A DNA stretch of 64,000 nucleotides from Vibrio amylolyticus (GTDB taxonomy: Bacteria > Pseudomonadota > Gammaproteobacteria > Enterobacterales > Vibrionaceae): the NCBI RefSeq assembly GCF_023145695.1, contig NZ_JAJHVV010000003.1:1-64000 (forward strand), read 5' to 3'. Below the pieces are notes generated by a model. It saw only the letters and a program-made list of their open reading frames with translations. It was not told where the DNA came from and made no database searches. The position numbers were made by a program, and so were the translations under genes. Positions 27,765 to 36,957 of this stretch are shown here, one piece after another (positions within the stretch are counted from its first letter, which is position 1; every line of letters starts with the position of its first letter).

Positions 27765-28652
27765 ATGACAGATAAAATGATTCACGACCAAGCAAGTGGC
27801 TTACGCCGATTAACCCAACCTTCACTGACGAAAGTTATATCAGTAACGGGGGGGAAAGGTGGCGTTGGGAAATCAAACGTAACCTTAGGACTGGCCATTT
27901 GTATGGCTCGTCAAGGTAAAAAAGTGACGGTTCTAGATGCTGACTTAGGTTTAGCGAACGTAGATATCATGCTCGGAATTCGGCCAAAACGAAATTTAGG
28001 GCACGTTTTAGCAGGTGAATGTGAGCTTCGAGATGCCATTGTGGAAGGGCCACATGGCATTAAGATTATTCCGGCAACATCAGGAACGCAGAGCATGACC
28101 GAGTTATCCCATGCACAACATGTCGGATTAATTCGTGCTTTTGGTAGCTTAGAAGAAGAAATGGACATACTGTTAATAGATACCGCAGCGGGTATCTCAG
28201 ATATGGTTGTTAGTTTTTCTCGTGCTGCTCAAGACGTCGTTGTTGTTGTTTGCGATGAGCCTACATCGATTACTGATGCATATGCGCTGATCAAGCTTTT
28301 AAGCAAAGAGCATCAGGTTCAACGCTTCAAAGTTGTTGCAAATATGGTCAGAAGCTACCGAGAAGGGCGAGAATTATTCGCAAAGTTGACCTTGGTCACA
28401 GAGAGATTCTTGAATGTCAGCCTTGAACTCGTAGCATGTATCCCATTAGATGATAAAGTGCGACAAGCGGTTAAAAAACAAAAGATTGTAGTAGACGCAT
28501 TTCCGCGCTCTCCTGCAGCCTTGGCCATTAGTTCATTAGCCAATAAAGCGTTGACATGGCCAATACCAAAAACCCCGAGTGGGCATTTGGAGTTTTTTGT
28601 AGAGCGTTTACTAAATCGGACCGATATTTTAGGGGAATCATTGAGTGAATAA
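27765..28652 (+). CDS. flhG: Flagellar number regulator FlhG (FleN), MinD-like ATPase
   Basis: FlhG limits flagellar number by opposing FlhF and the master regulator. From the ATG at 27765 it has 295 residues. The deviant Walker A KGGVGKSN, DADLGLANVDIMLG and the DTAAGI switch are all present. The short N-terminal segment containing HDQASGLRRL carries the Gln/Leu/Arg pattern that activates FlhF GTPase in other species. It starts 14 bases after flhF and overlaps fliA by 8 bases. An upstream in-frame opening inside flhF is not used, judged by homology. Confidence 0.95.
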   Translation: MTDKMIHDQASGLRRLTQPSLTKVISVTGGKGGVGKSNVTLGLAICMARQGKKVTVLDADLGLANVDIMLGIRPKRNLGHVLAGECELRDAIVEGPHGIKIIPATSGTQSMTELSHAQHVGLIRAFGSLEEEMDILLIDTAAGISDMVVSFSRAAQDVVVVVCDEPTSITDAYALIKLLSKEHQVQRFKVVANMVRSYREGRELFAKLTLVTERFLNVSLELVACIPLDDKVRQAVKKQKIVVDAFPRSPAALAISSLANKALTWPIPKTPSGHLEFFVERLLNRTDILGESLSE

Positions 28653-29376
28653 AGCGCTGACTTACGATCAATACGCGAATCAGAATAGCCAGAAAGTATT
28701 TTTGGAGAAATATTCCGTGTTGGTTAAACGCATAGCGCACCATCTCATAGGAAGACTTCCTCCAAGTGTACAAGTTGATGATCTGATTCAAGCGGGCATG
28801 ATTGGCCTGCTTGAAGCACAAAAAAATTATGATGGAACAAAAGGTGCGAGCTTTGAAACCTATGCAGGCATACGAATTCGGGGCGCGATGCTTGATGATA
28901 TTCGCCGTGGTGACTGGGTTCCACGTTCTGTTCATAAGCATAATCGAGAAATAGGACAAGCAATTGCAACGTTAGAAGGGGAGTTAAACAGAGACCCAAC
29001 TGATGCGGAAGTTGCAAAACACCTAGATATGTCGCTAAAACAGTACCACACTGTTTTAACAGACATAAATTGTTCTCGGTTAGTTGGCATCGAAGATTTG
29101 GGTATATCTGATGATGCTATTGCTCCGGTAGAGGCGGATAAGAACACGCCATTTAGCGGTGTCGCGGATGAATTTTTTAGAAAAGCATTAATAGAATCAA
29201 TAAAGTCGCTACCAGAGCGTGAAGCCCTAGTACTTTCGCTTTATTATGACGAAGAGTTAAACTTAAAAGAAATTGGTGAAGTAATTGGTGTTAGTGAATC
29301 TCGCGTAAGCCAAATATTAAGCCAATCAATGCAGCGTCTACGCACAAAGTTAAGTGCTTGGACTGAACATGAATAA
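28645..29376 (+). CDS. fliA: Flagellar sigma factor FliA (sigma-28)
   Basis: FliA directs RNA polymerase to late flagellar and chemotaxis promoters. The start is the GTG at 28645, with AGGGGA 8 bases upstream, and it overlaps the flhG end. The 243-residue protein shows region 2 (DDLIQAGMIGLLEAQKNYD, ASFETYAGIRIRGAMLDDIRRGDWVPRS), region 3 (DPTDAEVAKHLDMS) and region 4 with the helix-turn-helix LNLKEIGEVIGVSESRVSQILSQ. It precedes the chemotaxis genes, which are typical targets. Confidence 0.97.
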   Translation: MNKALTYDQYANQNSQKVFLEKYSVLVKRIAHHLIGRLPPSVQVDDLIQAGMIGLLEAQKNYDGTKGASFETYAGIRIRGAMLDDIRRGDWVPRSVHKHNREIGQAIATLEGELNRDPTDAEVAKHLDMSLKQYHTVLTDINCSRLVGIEDLGISDDAIAPVEADKNTPFSGVADEFFRKALIESIKSLPEREALVLSLYYDEELNLKEIGEVIGVSESRVSQILSQSMQRLRTKLSAWTEHE

Positions 29377-29409
29377 CAATCACTGATATCACTCTCAGTG
29401 GAGGCAATT

Positions 29410-29790
29410 TTGAATAAAAACATGAAGATCCTTATTGTTGACGATTTTTCAACAATGCGTCGTATCGTTAAAAACCTACTACGTGACTTGGGGTTTAATA
29501 ATACTCAAGAAGCAGATGACGGTCTTACTGCGTTGCCTATGTTAAAGAAAGGCGAGTTTGATTTTGTTGTAACTGACTGGAACATGCCAGGAATGCAAGG
29601 AATCGACTTACTGAAGAATATTCGATCTGATGATGAACTTAAGCATTTACCAGTTCTTATGATCACGGCAGAAGCAAAGCGTGAGCAGATTATTGAAGCG
29701 GCACAAGCGGGTGTAAATGGTTACATTGTTAAGCCGTTTACAGCAGCAACGCTGAAAGAAAAACTGGACAAAATTTTTGAGCGTTTATAA
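29410..29790 (+). CDS. cheY: Chemotaxis response regulator CheY
   Basis: CheY, when phosphorylated by CheA, binds the flagellar switch and reverses rotation. The preferred start is the TTG at 29410, which has GGAGG at 29400-29404 with 5-base spacing. A GTG at 29398 overlaps that ribosome-binding site and an ATG at 29422 is too far from it. The protein (126 residues) has the acidic pair in [12 protein letters not shown], the phospho-acceptor Asp in VVTDWNMPG, Thr in MITAEAKRE and Lys in [12 protein letters not shown] small hairpin abuts the ribosome-binding site. Confidence 0.95.
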   Translation: MNKNMKILIVDDFSTMRRIVKNLLRDLGFNNTQEADDGLTALPMLKKGEFDFVVTDWNMPGMQGIDLLKNIRSDDELKHLPVLMITAEAKREQIIEAAQAGVNGYIVKPFTAATLKEKLDKIFERL

Positions 29791-29837
29791 ATCAAAAGTT
29801 TCAGACGTTTATTGAGCGCAATTAAGGCCAAATCAGG

Positions 29838-30557
29838 ATGATTTCACTAGAACAAGCAAAACAACTTGTCGAGCTACTTGAGAGTGAGCAACAACAGGAA
29901 GCTGACTTGCTAGTTAAAACTATCTATGAAGGTGGTGAAAGTGCCATGCTTCAAGAGATAGGGACGCTGACCCGAGATCTACACGACTCACTACAGAACT
30001 TTCATGTTGATGAACGTATGAGTGAAATCGCGAAAGATGAGATTCCAGATGCTAGAGATAGACTGAAATACGTCATCGAGAAGACGGAAGTGGCAGCAAA
30101 TAAGACAATGGATGCTGTTGATCGATGCATGCCGATTGCAGATAACCTTCATAATGGTCTACTGCAAGTTAGGCCTCAATGGAATGAGTTAATGCATGGG
30201 CGAATAGAGTTGGCTAAGTTTAAAGAACTTTGTCATCGTATTGATGGGCTGCTCACCGAAGTCGAAGGCGACAGCACTGAGCTTAAAGGCCAATTAACGG
30301 AAATCTTGATGGCGCAAGATTTCCAAGATCTAACGGGGCAAATCATCAGTCGCGTTATAACGTTGGTCAATGAAGTAGAAGATCGACTCGTCGAAATTCT
30401 TACTGTATTTGGAACAAGCCAAAAACAACAAACAGACGATGACAAGAATAAAGCATCAATCAGTCCTGAAGGACCAATTATGAATCCTCATGAACGAACG
30501 GATGCAGTTTCATCTCAAGATGAAGTCGACGACTTATTATCAAGTCTTGGGTTTTAG
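29838..30557 (+). CDS. cheZ: Protein phosphatase CheZ
   Basis: CheZ speeds dephosphorylation of CheY-P. The 239-residue protein is mostly helical and has the catalytic AQDFQDLTGQ segment, where the conserved Asp and Gln act on CheY. An extended linker leads to the C-terminal CheY-binding peptide VDDLLSSLGF. It lies between cheY and cheA, with cheA 9 bases downstream. Confidence 0.96.
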   Translation: MISLEQAKQLVELLESEQQQEADLLVKTIYEGGESAMLQEIGTLTRDLHDSLQNFHVDERMSEIAKDEIPDARDRLKYVIEKTEVAANKTMDAVDRCMPIADNLHNGLLQVRPQWNELMHGRIELAKFKELCHRIDGLLTEVEGDSTELKGQLTEILMAQDFQDLTGQIISRVITLVNEVEDRLVEILTVFGTSQKQQTDDDKNKASISPEGPIMNPHERTDAVSSQDEVDDLLSSLGF

Positions 30558-30566
30558 GGGTAACGT

Positions 30567-32771
30567 ATGAGCTATGATTTAGACGAAGATATTCTACAGG
30601 ACTTTTTAGTTGAGGCGGGTGAGATACTCGAACTCCTTTCAGAACAACTTGTTGAACTAGAAAATAACCCAGAAGACAAAGAACTTCTTAATGCCATTTT
30701 CCGTGGATTTCACACCGTTAAAGGTGGCGCAGGTTTCCTTTCCCTAACAGAACTAGTTGATACCTGTCATGGTGCTGAGAACGTTTTTGATATTTTGCGT
30801 AACGGGCAACGTTCGGTGACTTCTGGTCTGATGGATACCATGCTACGAGCGTTAGATACTGTTAACGAACAGTTTAAAGCGGTTCAAGACTCAGTGCCTT
30901 TGCCTGTAGCAGAGCAAGATCTATTGGATGAACTACATCGACTATGTCGACCAGAATCCGAAGATGACGTTGCAGAAGTCGAAACAGTAGAAGAAGTTGT
31001 CGTTCCTGAATCCGTAGCCCCAGAACCTGTCGCACCCGAGCCAACTCCTTCAACAGAAGCCGCCGATTCGGTAGGATCTGTTGATGAGATTACTCAAGAT
31101 GAGTTTGAAAAGCTTCTTGATGAATTACACGGTAAAGGCACAGCTCCAAATTTATCATCAACACCTGTACCAGCTGCGGACCCAGAGCCTGCGGTGAGTG
31201 CCGATATGAGTGGTGACATTACTGATGATGAATTTGAAAAACTGCTAGATGAACTTCATGGTTCAGGTAAAAGCCCACAAGCTTCAACTCAAGCAGCGCC
31301 ACCTCCACCTCCTGCCCCAGAGCCGCCTAAGGCTCCTTCGGCCGCGACTGGTGGTGACAATTTAATGTCAGACGCCGAGTTTGAAAAGCTTCTTGATGAT
31401 TTACATGGTTCAGGTAAAGGACCTTCACCGGATGAGCTAGATGCTGCTACTAAACCAGTAGCTACGGCAGCGCCAACGCCTGCCCCTGCTCCTAAGCCAG
31501 CTCCTGCGCCAAAACCAGCACCTAAAGCTGAAGCAAAACCACCGGCGAAAAAAGACGCACAAGTACCCGCAACCCAAGCGAAAAAAACACAAGCAGAGGC
31601 AACGGTTCGTGTCGATACCTCTACGCTTGATACCATCATGAATATGGTGGGTGAGTTAGTATTGGTAAGAAATCGCCTACTTAGTCTTGGTCTAAATAGC
31701 AATGACGAAGAGATGGCGAAAGCTGTTTCAAATTTAGATGTCGTTACTGCCGATTTACAAGGTGCGGTAATGAAGACCAGAATGCAGCCAATTAAGAAAG
31801 TTTTTGGTCGCTTCCCTCGAGTCGTAAGAGATTTAGCAAGAAGTTTGAATAAAGACATCACGCTTGAAATGCGCGGTGAAGAAACCGATTTAGATAAAAA
31901 CCTTGTTGAAGCGTTAGCCGATCCACTTATTCACTTGGTGAGAAACTCGGTCGATCATGGCATTGAGATGCCAGATGATCGTGCAGCAGCAGGCAAGCCT
32001 CGAAACGGTAAAGTGATACTTTCTGCTTCTCAAGAAGGCGACCATATCGAATTGGCTATCGTCGATGATGGTGGTGGTATGGACCCCGATAAGTTACGTT
32101 CTATTGCTGTCAATCGTGGCATCATGGATGAAGATGCGGCCTCTCGACTGTCTAATAAAGAGTGCTTCAACTTAATCTTTATGCCTGGTTTCTCAAGCAA
32201 AGAAAAAATATCGGATATATCAGGACGTGGCGTGGGAATGGACGTGGTTAAAACCGCGATCAACACCCTTAATGGTTCGATCGATATTGATTCGGAGCTG
32301 ACTAAAGGCACCAAAATAACCATTAAGGTACCGTTAACTCTAGCTATATTACCGACATTAATGGTGGGCGTAGCAGGGCATCCTTTTGCTCTACCACTGG
32401 CCAGTGTCAATGAAATATTCCACCTTGACCTAAGCCGAACCAACATTGTCGACGGACAGCTGACGATCATTGTTCGTGAAAAGTCTATCCCACTTTTCTA
32501 TCTACAGAATTGGCTAGCGCCACAAGCTGGCTTAGTCGAGTTAAGAAAAGGGCACGGGCATGTGGTCATTGTACAAATCGGTAGCCAAAGAGTCGGTTTT
32601 GTTGTTGACACCTTGATTGGTCAAGAAGAGGTGGTCATTAAACCTCTTGATGCTCTGTTACAAGGGACACCGGGTATGGCGGGCGCAACAATCACAAGTG
32701 ACGGGCATATCGCACTAATTTTAGACGTGCCAGATTTATTGAAGCAGTACGCAGCTGCTTCAAGAATCTAG
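30567..32771 (+). CDS. cheA: Chemotaxis histidine kinase CheA
   Basis: CheA receives signals from receptor arrays and phosphorylates CheY and CheB. The 734-residue protein has an Hpt domain with phospho-acceptor H49 in GFHTVKGGAGF, then a long Ala/Pro-rich linker (about 130-345). The P3 dimer domain (DTIMNMVGELVLVRNRL), the P4 ATPase with N box HLVRNSVDHG and GRGVGMDVV, and the C-terminal CheW-like P5 domain follow. The linker carries three copies of EFEKLLD(E/D)LHG, with the Phe at residues 180, 223 and 272. It is followed by cheB. Confidence 0.97.
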   Translation: MSYDLDEDILQDFLVEAGEILELLSEQLVELENNPEDKELLNAIFRGFHTVKGGAGFLSLTELVDTCHGAENVFDILRNGQRSVTSGLMDTMLRALDTVNEQFKAVQDSVPLPVAEQDLLDELHRLCRPESEDDVAEVETVEEVVVPESVAPEPVAPEPTPSTEAADSVGSVDEITQDEFEKLLDELHGKGTAPNLSSTPVPAADPEPAVSADMSGDITDDEFEKLLDELHGSGKSPQASTQAAPPPPPAPEPPKAPSAATGGDNLMSDAEFEKLLDDLHGSGKGPSPDELDAATKPVATAAPTPAPAPKPAPAPKPAPKAEAKPPAKKDAQVPATQAKKTQAEATVRVDTSTLDTIMNMVGELVLVRNRLLSLGLNSNDEEMAKAVSNLDVVTADLQGAVMKTRMQPIKKVFGRFPRVVRDLARSLNKDITLEMRGEETDLDKNLVEALADPLIHLVRNSVDHGIEMPDDRAAAGKPRNGKVILSASQEGDHIELAIVDDGGGMDPDKLRSIAVNRGIMDEDAASRLSNKECFNLIFMPGFSSKEKISDISGRGVGMDVVKTAINTLNGSIDIDSELTKGTKITIKVPLTLAILPTLMVGVAGHPFALPLASVNEIFHLDLSRTNIVDGQLTIIVREKSIPLFYLQNWLAPQAGLVELRKGHGHVVIVQIGSQRVGFVVDTLIGQEEVVIKPLDALLQGTPGMAGATITSDGHIALILDVPDLLKQYAAASRI

Positions 32772-32798
32772 CTAGCGTCGGATAATAAAAGGGAACCT

Positions 32799-33914
32799 AT
32801 GGCGATTAAAGTACTCGTGGTTGATGACTCTAGCTTCTTTAGACGTAGAGTCAGCGAGATTATTAATTCAGAATCGCGATTAGAAGTGATGGATGTGGCA
32901 GTCAACGGCAAAGAAGCGGTTGAAAAAGCGAAGAAGCTTAAGCCTGACGTCATTACTATGGATATCGAGATGCCGGTGATGGATGGTATTACTGCTGTCA
33001 AACAGATCATGGCTGTATGTCCTACACCCATACTCATGTTTTCATCTCTCACACATGATGGTGCAAAAGCAACACTCGATGCACTTGATGCAGGCGCGTT
33101 AGATTTTTTACCTAAGAAGTTTGAAGATATCGCTCGTAATCGAGATGATGCAGTTACTTTACTTCAACAGCGTGTGATTCAAATTGCCTCAAAACGCACG
33201 ATGATGCGAAGAGCACCCGTTGTGGCTCGTCCATCATCGACATCTGCACTGTCACCAAGCCCAACGGTTGGGAATCGCACAGCTAGGCCGTCAACAGCGC
33301 CTACAAAGGCAGCGGCTAGATTTAAAGCGACAGGCAAAAAATATCAGCTGACCGCAATAGGCACCTCTACGGGGGGACCAGTTGCGCTACAAAAAATATT
33401 GACCAAACTACCAGCGAACTACCCACATCCGATCCTGCTGATTCAACATATGCCAGCAACGTTCACATCCGCTTTTGCGAGTCGCCTTAATTCACTTTGT
33501 AAAGTAGAGGTAAAAGAAGCGCAAGACGGAGACATTTTGCGTCCTGGAGTTGCGTATTTAGCTCCTGGTGGCAAACAAATGATGGTTGATGGACGCCCTG
33601 GTTCAGCTCGGCTTCGAGTCATCGATGGTGGCGAGCGCATGAACTACAAACCCTGCGTTGATGTCACGTTTGGCTCTGCAGCGAAAATATACTCTGAAAA
33701 AGTACTCTCTATGGTACTCACAGGTATGGGTGCAGATGGACGAGAAGGCGCTCGAATGCTCAAATCTGCCGGAGCAACGATATGGGCACAAGATGAAGAG
33801 AGCTGTGTCGTTTATGGTATGCCTCAGGCCGTAGCGAAAGCGGGGATCTCTACAGAAGACTTACCCCTTGATCGTATTGCAGAGCGAATGCTCGTTGAAG
33901 TCGGTATTGGGTAG
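32799..33914 (+). CDS. cheB: Chemotaxis glutamate methylesterase CheB
   Basis: CheB removes methyl groups from chemoreceptors, giving adaptation, and is activated by phosphorylation by CheA. The 371-residue protein has an N-terminal receiver domain ([13 protein letters not shown], phospho-acceptor Asp in [12 protein letters not shown]), an Ala/Ser/Thr-rich linker and a C-terminal esterase domain. Its catalytic triad is visible as Ser in [10 protein letters not shown], His in IQHMPATFT and Asp in [10 protein letters not shown]. parC starts 10 bases after its stop. Confidence 0.97.
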   Translation: MAIKVLVVDDSSFFRRRVSEIINSESRLEVMDVAVNGKEAVEKAKKLKPDVITMDIEMPVMDGITAVKQIMAVCPTPILMFSSLTHDGAKATLDALDAGALDFLPKKFEDIARNRDDAVTLLQQRVIQIASKRTMMRRAPVVARPSSTSALSPSPTVGNRTARPSTAPTKAAARFKATGKKYQLTAIGTSTGGPVALQKILTKLPANYPHPILLIQHMPATFTSAFASRLNSLCKVEVKEAQDGDILRPGVAYLAPGGKQMMVDGRPGSARLRVIDGGERMNYKPCVDVTFGSAAKIYSEKVLSMVLTGMGADGREGARMLKSAGATIWAQDEESCVVYGMPQAVAKAGISTEDLPLDRIAERMLVEVGIG

Positions 33915-33924
33915 AGGTGTCGTA

Positions 33925-34701
33925 ATGATAGTTTGGAGCGTAGCAAACCAAAAGGGCGGTGTCGGTAAAACGACAACGACGATTACGTTAGCGGGTTTGC
34001 TCAGCAAACAAGGAAAAAGGGTTCTGCTCGTCGATACTGATCCACATGGCTCATTAACGACCTATTTAGGCTTTGATTCAGATAATGTTCCTGCGAGCTT
34101 ATTTGATCTTTTTCAATTAAAAGAATACACAGAATCGAGTGTATCGCCTCTTATATTGAAGACTGAGATCGAAGGGATCGATATTATCCCTGCTCATATG
34201 TCTCTTGCGACCTTAGATCGTGTAATGGGCAATCGCAGTGGTATGGGACTAATTCTAAAACGAGCTCTTTTGGCGCTACGCGCTAATTATGATTACGTTC
34301 TCATAGATTGCCCTCCTATATTGGGCGTTATGATGGTAAATGCGCTGGCAGCCAGCGATCGAATCCTAATCCCAGTACAAACAGAATTTTTAGCTATGAA
34401 AGGGCTGGAGCGTATGGTGCGAACACTCGCGATCATGCAGAAGTCTAGGAATAAAGGGTTTAAAGTGACCATTGTTCCGACGATGTATGACAAGCGAACG
34501 AACGCATCACTACAAACTCTCAATCAGCTAAAAAAGGATTATCCAGAACAAGTGTGGAACTCAGCGGTGCCTATTGATACTAAGTTTAGAGATGCAAGTC
34601 TAAAGCATTTGCCTGTCTCTCACTTTGCGGCCGGAAGTCGCGGTGTATTTGCGTATAAGCAGTTACTCCTGTTTCTTGAGAGGCTAGACATTAATGAGTA
34701 A
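33925..34701 (+). CDS. parC: ParA-like ATPase ParC for polar placement of chemotaxis arrays
   Basis: ParC positions chemotaxis arrays at the cell pole in Vibrio, so that both daughter cells receive one. The ATG at 33925 has GAGG 7 bases upstream and gives 258 residues. The deviant Walker A KGGVGKTTTT, DTDPHGSLTTYLG and Walker B-like DCPPILGVMMVNA are intact. It overlaps parP by 8 bases. The cheB-parC-parP-cheW context separates it from plasmid or chromosome ParA and from FlhG. Confidence 0.93.
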   Translation: MIVWSVANQKGGVGKTTTTITLAGLLSKQGKRVLLVDTDPHGSLTTYLGFDSDNVPASLFDLFQLKEYTESSVSPLILKTEIEGIDIIPAHMSLATLDRVMGNRSGMGLILKRALLALRANYDYVLIDCPPILGVMMVNALAASDRILIPVQTEFLAMKGLERMVRTLAIMQKSRNKGFKVTIVPTMYDKRTNASLQTLNQLKKDYPEQVWNSAVPIDTKFRDASLKHLPVSHFAAGSRGVFAYKQLLLFLERLDINE

Positions 34702-35749
34702 CGCATCATTGATCTCCAGTGAACAAGCTCTTGATGAGTATTTTACGGCTCTGCTAGATGACGAGGAAATCTCACTTACAGAATTAACCGACGCAGACAG
34801 TATTGACGCCTCTACTGATGATGTTGCACTCACACCTGAGTTACAGCCACAGGAAGAGAAAAGTCTTTATCAAGTTCAGCGCGAAGAAATTGTTGCTCCA
34901 AATCTTGAAGATGTTGAGCGCTTATTGCAGCAGCTTGAAGCGAGTAACCCTGTAGCTGAGCTTGATCTTGAAGAGATATTAGAAGAGAACACTCGCCAGA
35001 TAGCAGAAGAGAAAAAATCGCTACTCCAAGATGAGATTGAAGAAGTCCAAGATTGGCCTGTTGATGATGTAGTTGCAGAAGAGCAAATAGATCTAAGTGA
35101 CTCAACACCCGTTGCTCAGGATCTAGAAACGACTCTGACAGACGCAATACAAGAAGAAACACATTTACCTGAAGAGCAAGTACAAGCATTCACTCAAGAA
35201 CCTGATATTACAATACCTGACGTTGAGGTAGAGGAAAGTGTTGAGTTAGAAACTCAAACGGGTGGGTCTGGGTTGGACGTTTGGCAGAGCACCAAACGCT
35301 CAGAGGATTTTCAGGTACTCTACTTTGATGTAAATGGTGTCATGTTTGCAGTTCCTTTAGATGAGTTAGGTGGCATTCACCGCTTGGCAGAGTTAAGTCA
35401 TCTGATTGGGCGACCTAATTGGTATTTGGGATTACAAACAAGTAAAGAGAATCAACTCGATGTGGTAGACACTGCGCAGTGGGTGATGTCTGAAAAACTA
35501 AGCGACGACAGCCATAAAGAGCAGTATCAATATATTGTCATGTTGGGTGAAAGTATGTGGGGGCTTGCAAGTACTGAACTTAAAGGTACTGAGTCACTCA
35601 ATACAGATAAAGTCCGTTGGCGTGAAACCGCCGGAAAGAGGCCATGGCTTGCGGGAATGGTTAAAGAAAAAATGTGCGCTTTGATTCATGTTGAAGCATT
35701 GATAGCTATGCTTAATGCAGGGCTTGATGTAAAAGCACTCAATAAATAA
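34694..35749 (+). CDS. parP: ParP, CheW-like chemotaxis array partner
   Basis: ParP links ParC to the chemotaxis array and, in published Vibrio work, binds CheA and receptors through its C-terminal CheW-like domain. The 351-residue protein has a very acidic, Gln/Glu-rich N-terminal region (about 1-205) and a CheW-like domain over about 215-345 (FQVLYFDVNGVMFAVPLDELGGIHRL, KRPWLAGMVKEKMCALIHVEALIAML). It is translationally coupled to parC by an 8-base overlap. Confidence 0.92.
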   Translation: MSNASLISSEQALDEYFTALLDDEEISLTELTDADSIDASTDDVALTPELQPQEEKSLYQVQREEIVAPNLEDVERLLQQLEASNPVAELDLEEILEENTRQIAEEKKSLLQDEIEEVQDWPVDDVVAEEQIDLSDSTPVAQDLETTLTDAIQEETHLPEEQVQAFTQEPDITIPDVEVEESVELETQTGGSGLDVWQSTKRSEDFQVLYFDVNGVMFAVPLDELGGIHRLAELSHLIGRPNWYLGLQTSKENQLDVVDTAQWVMSEKLSDDSHKEQYQYIVMLGESMWGLASTELKGTESLNTDKVRWRETAGKRPWLAGMVKEKMCALIHVEALIAMLNAGLDVKALNK

Positions 35750-35786
35750 CGTATTTGTGTCGAAAACGACTTAGAGAGGAAAAGGT

Positions 35787-36281
35787 ATGTCTCAATCTAA
35801 TGAAGTCGAAGTAAGAAAAGATCAGTCTAATGACGAAGTGCTTCAGTGGGTGACGTTCCAGCTTGAAGAAGAAACCTATGGCATCAACGTAATGCAGGTG
35901 CGAGAAGTGTTACGCTACACTGAAATAGCGCCTGTTCCAGGTGCACCAGATTACGTGCTAGGTATCATTAACCTTCGTGGTAACGTTGTGACAGTGATTG
36001 ATACCCGTTCTCGATTTGGCCTTATGGAAGGTGAAATTACAGATAATACTCGTATTATTGTGATTGAATCAGAGAGACAAGTTATCGGCATTTTAGTCGA
36101 CAGTGTTGCTGAAGTGGTTTATCTACGTTCTTCTGAAATTGACACGACTCCAAGTGTTGGTACCGATGAAAGTGCGAAATTCATTCAAGGTGTGAGTAAT
36201 CGTGATGGCAAACTACTGATCTTGGTTGACCTGAACAAATTGCTTTCAGACGAAGAATGGGATGACATGGCTCACCTATAA
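35787..36281 (+). CDS. cheW: Chemotaxis coupling protein CheW
   Basis: CheW couples receptors to CheA. The 164-residue protein has the standard CheW fold signatures: LQWVTFQLEEETYGINVMQVREVLR, APDYVLGIINLRGNVVTVIDTR and GILVDSVAEVV. An AGAGAGG ribosome-binding site precedes the ATG. Its stop overlaps the next gene by one base (TAATG). Confidence 0.97.
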   Translation: MSQSNEVEVRKDQSNDEVLQWVTFQLEEETYGINVMQVREVLRYTEIAPVPGAPDYVLGIINLRGNVVTVIDTRSRFGLMEGEITDNTRIIVIESERQVIGILVDSVAEVVYLRSSEIDTTPSVGTDESAKFIQGVSNRDGKLLILVDLNKLLSDEEWDDMAHL

Positions 36282-36775
36282 TGGCAGCTGACTTTGTGAT
36301 TACTGCTCCCATTTTAGTGGGAGTGATAAGCTTTATTGTTGCAGTTGTAAGCTTTACTGCTATTCGCTCACGCAGTAAAGCGATTAAACAGCGTGAAGTT
36401 TACCGCCAGCAATTTCGAAACCTGGACAAAGAGCTGCAAAAGTCGAATAAGCAGCTGCTTGAAGTGCGATCAGTCGTTGTCGGATTAGGGCAAAGAGTGA
36501 GTGAGCAGCAAGACCTCATTAAGCATTTAAATGAACGAATCTCTGAACTCGAGCAAGCAGATGGTGATGGCCGCTTATATACACGAGCCAGTAAAATGGT
36601 TCAGTTGGGCGCTGGGTTGCACGAGCTAATTGAAGAGTGCGAGCTTCCAAAAGCAGAAGCGGAGCTCATGATGTCGCTTCAAAATAAGTTAACAGGTAAA
36701 GAAAAAATCCCACCATTAGAAACAACACCTGACAAAAGAGCAATGACTCAAAAAACAGCTCGCCATCGTAAATAA
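36281..36775 (+). CDS. DUF2802 domain protein at the end of the chemotaxis run
   Basis: The function is unknown. The 164-residue protein has one N-terminal membrane helix (about residues 5-27), then a helical, probably coiled-coil region (about 33-95, SKAIKQREVYRQQFRNLDKEL through HLNERISELEQ). A compact C-terminal segment with MVQLGAGLHELIEECELPKAEAELMMSLQ has helix-turn-helix-like spacing and matches the DUF2802 family as I know it. The TAATG overlap with cheW and the terminator behind it place it firmly in the chemotaxis operon. Confidence 0.82.
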   Translation: MAADFVITAPILVGVISFIVAVVSFTAIRSRSKAIKQREVYRQQFRNLDKELQKSNKQLLEVRSVVVGLGQRVSEQQDLIKHLNERISELEQADGDGRLYTRASKMVQLGAGLHELIEECELPKAEAELMMSLQNKLTGKEKIPPLETTPDKRAMTQKTARHRK

Positions 36776-36780
36776 TACTA

Positions 36781-36802
36781 AAAGGAAGCTCAGCTTCCTT
36801 TT
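36781..36802 (+). terminator. Terminator closing the flagellar/chemotaxis run
   Basis: AAAGGAAG/CTTCCTTT with a 5-base loop is followed by a short T stretch, 6 bases after the last stop of the run. Confidence 0.75.
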
Positions 36803-36957
36803 ATTCATTATGTAACTCTAAAGTAGTAAATGAGACAAAAAGTGATTAGAAATTAACAGTTTCTTACGTAGTTTCGTGACTCATGAAGCGGTAATCCTAT
36901 TTCGTATAATGTTGGCTGTGTTAGTATAAGTTTCATGAATTTTCTTGATGATCACAC

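Noticed and set aside
31289..31861. Long open frame (190 codons) on the minus strand inside cheA
   Set aside because: It is the complement of the Ala/Pro-rich CheA linker and P3 region. The Ala/Gly/Ser-rich product has no recognisable domain, while the sense frame is a clear CheA.
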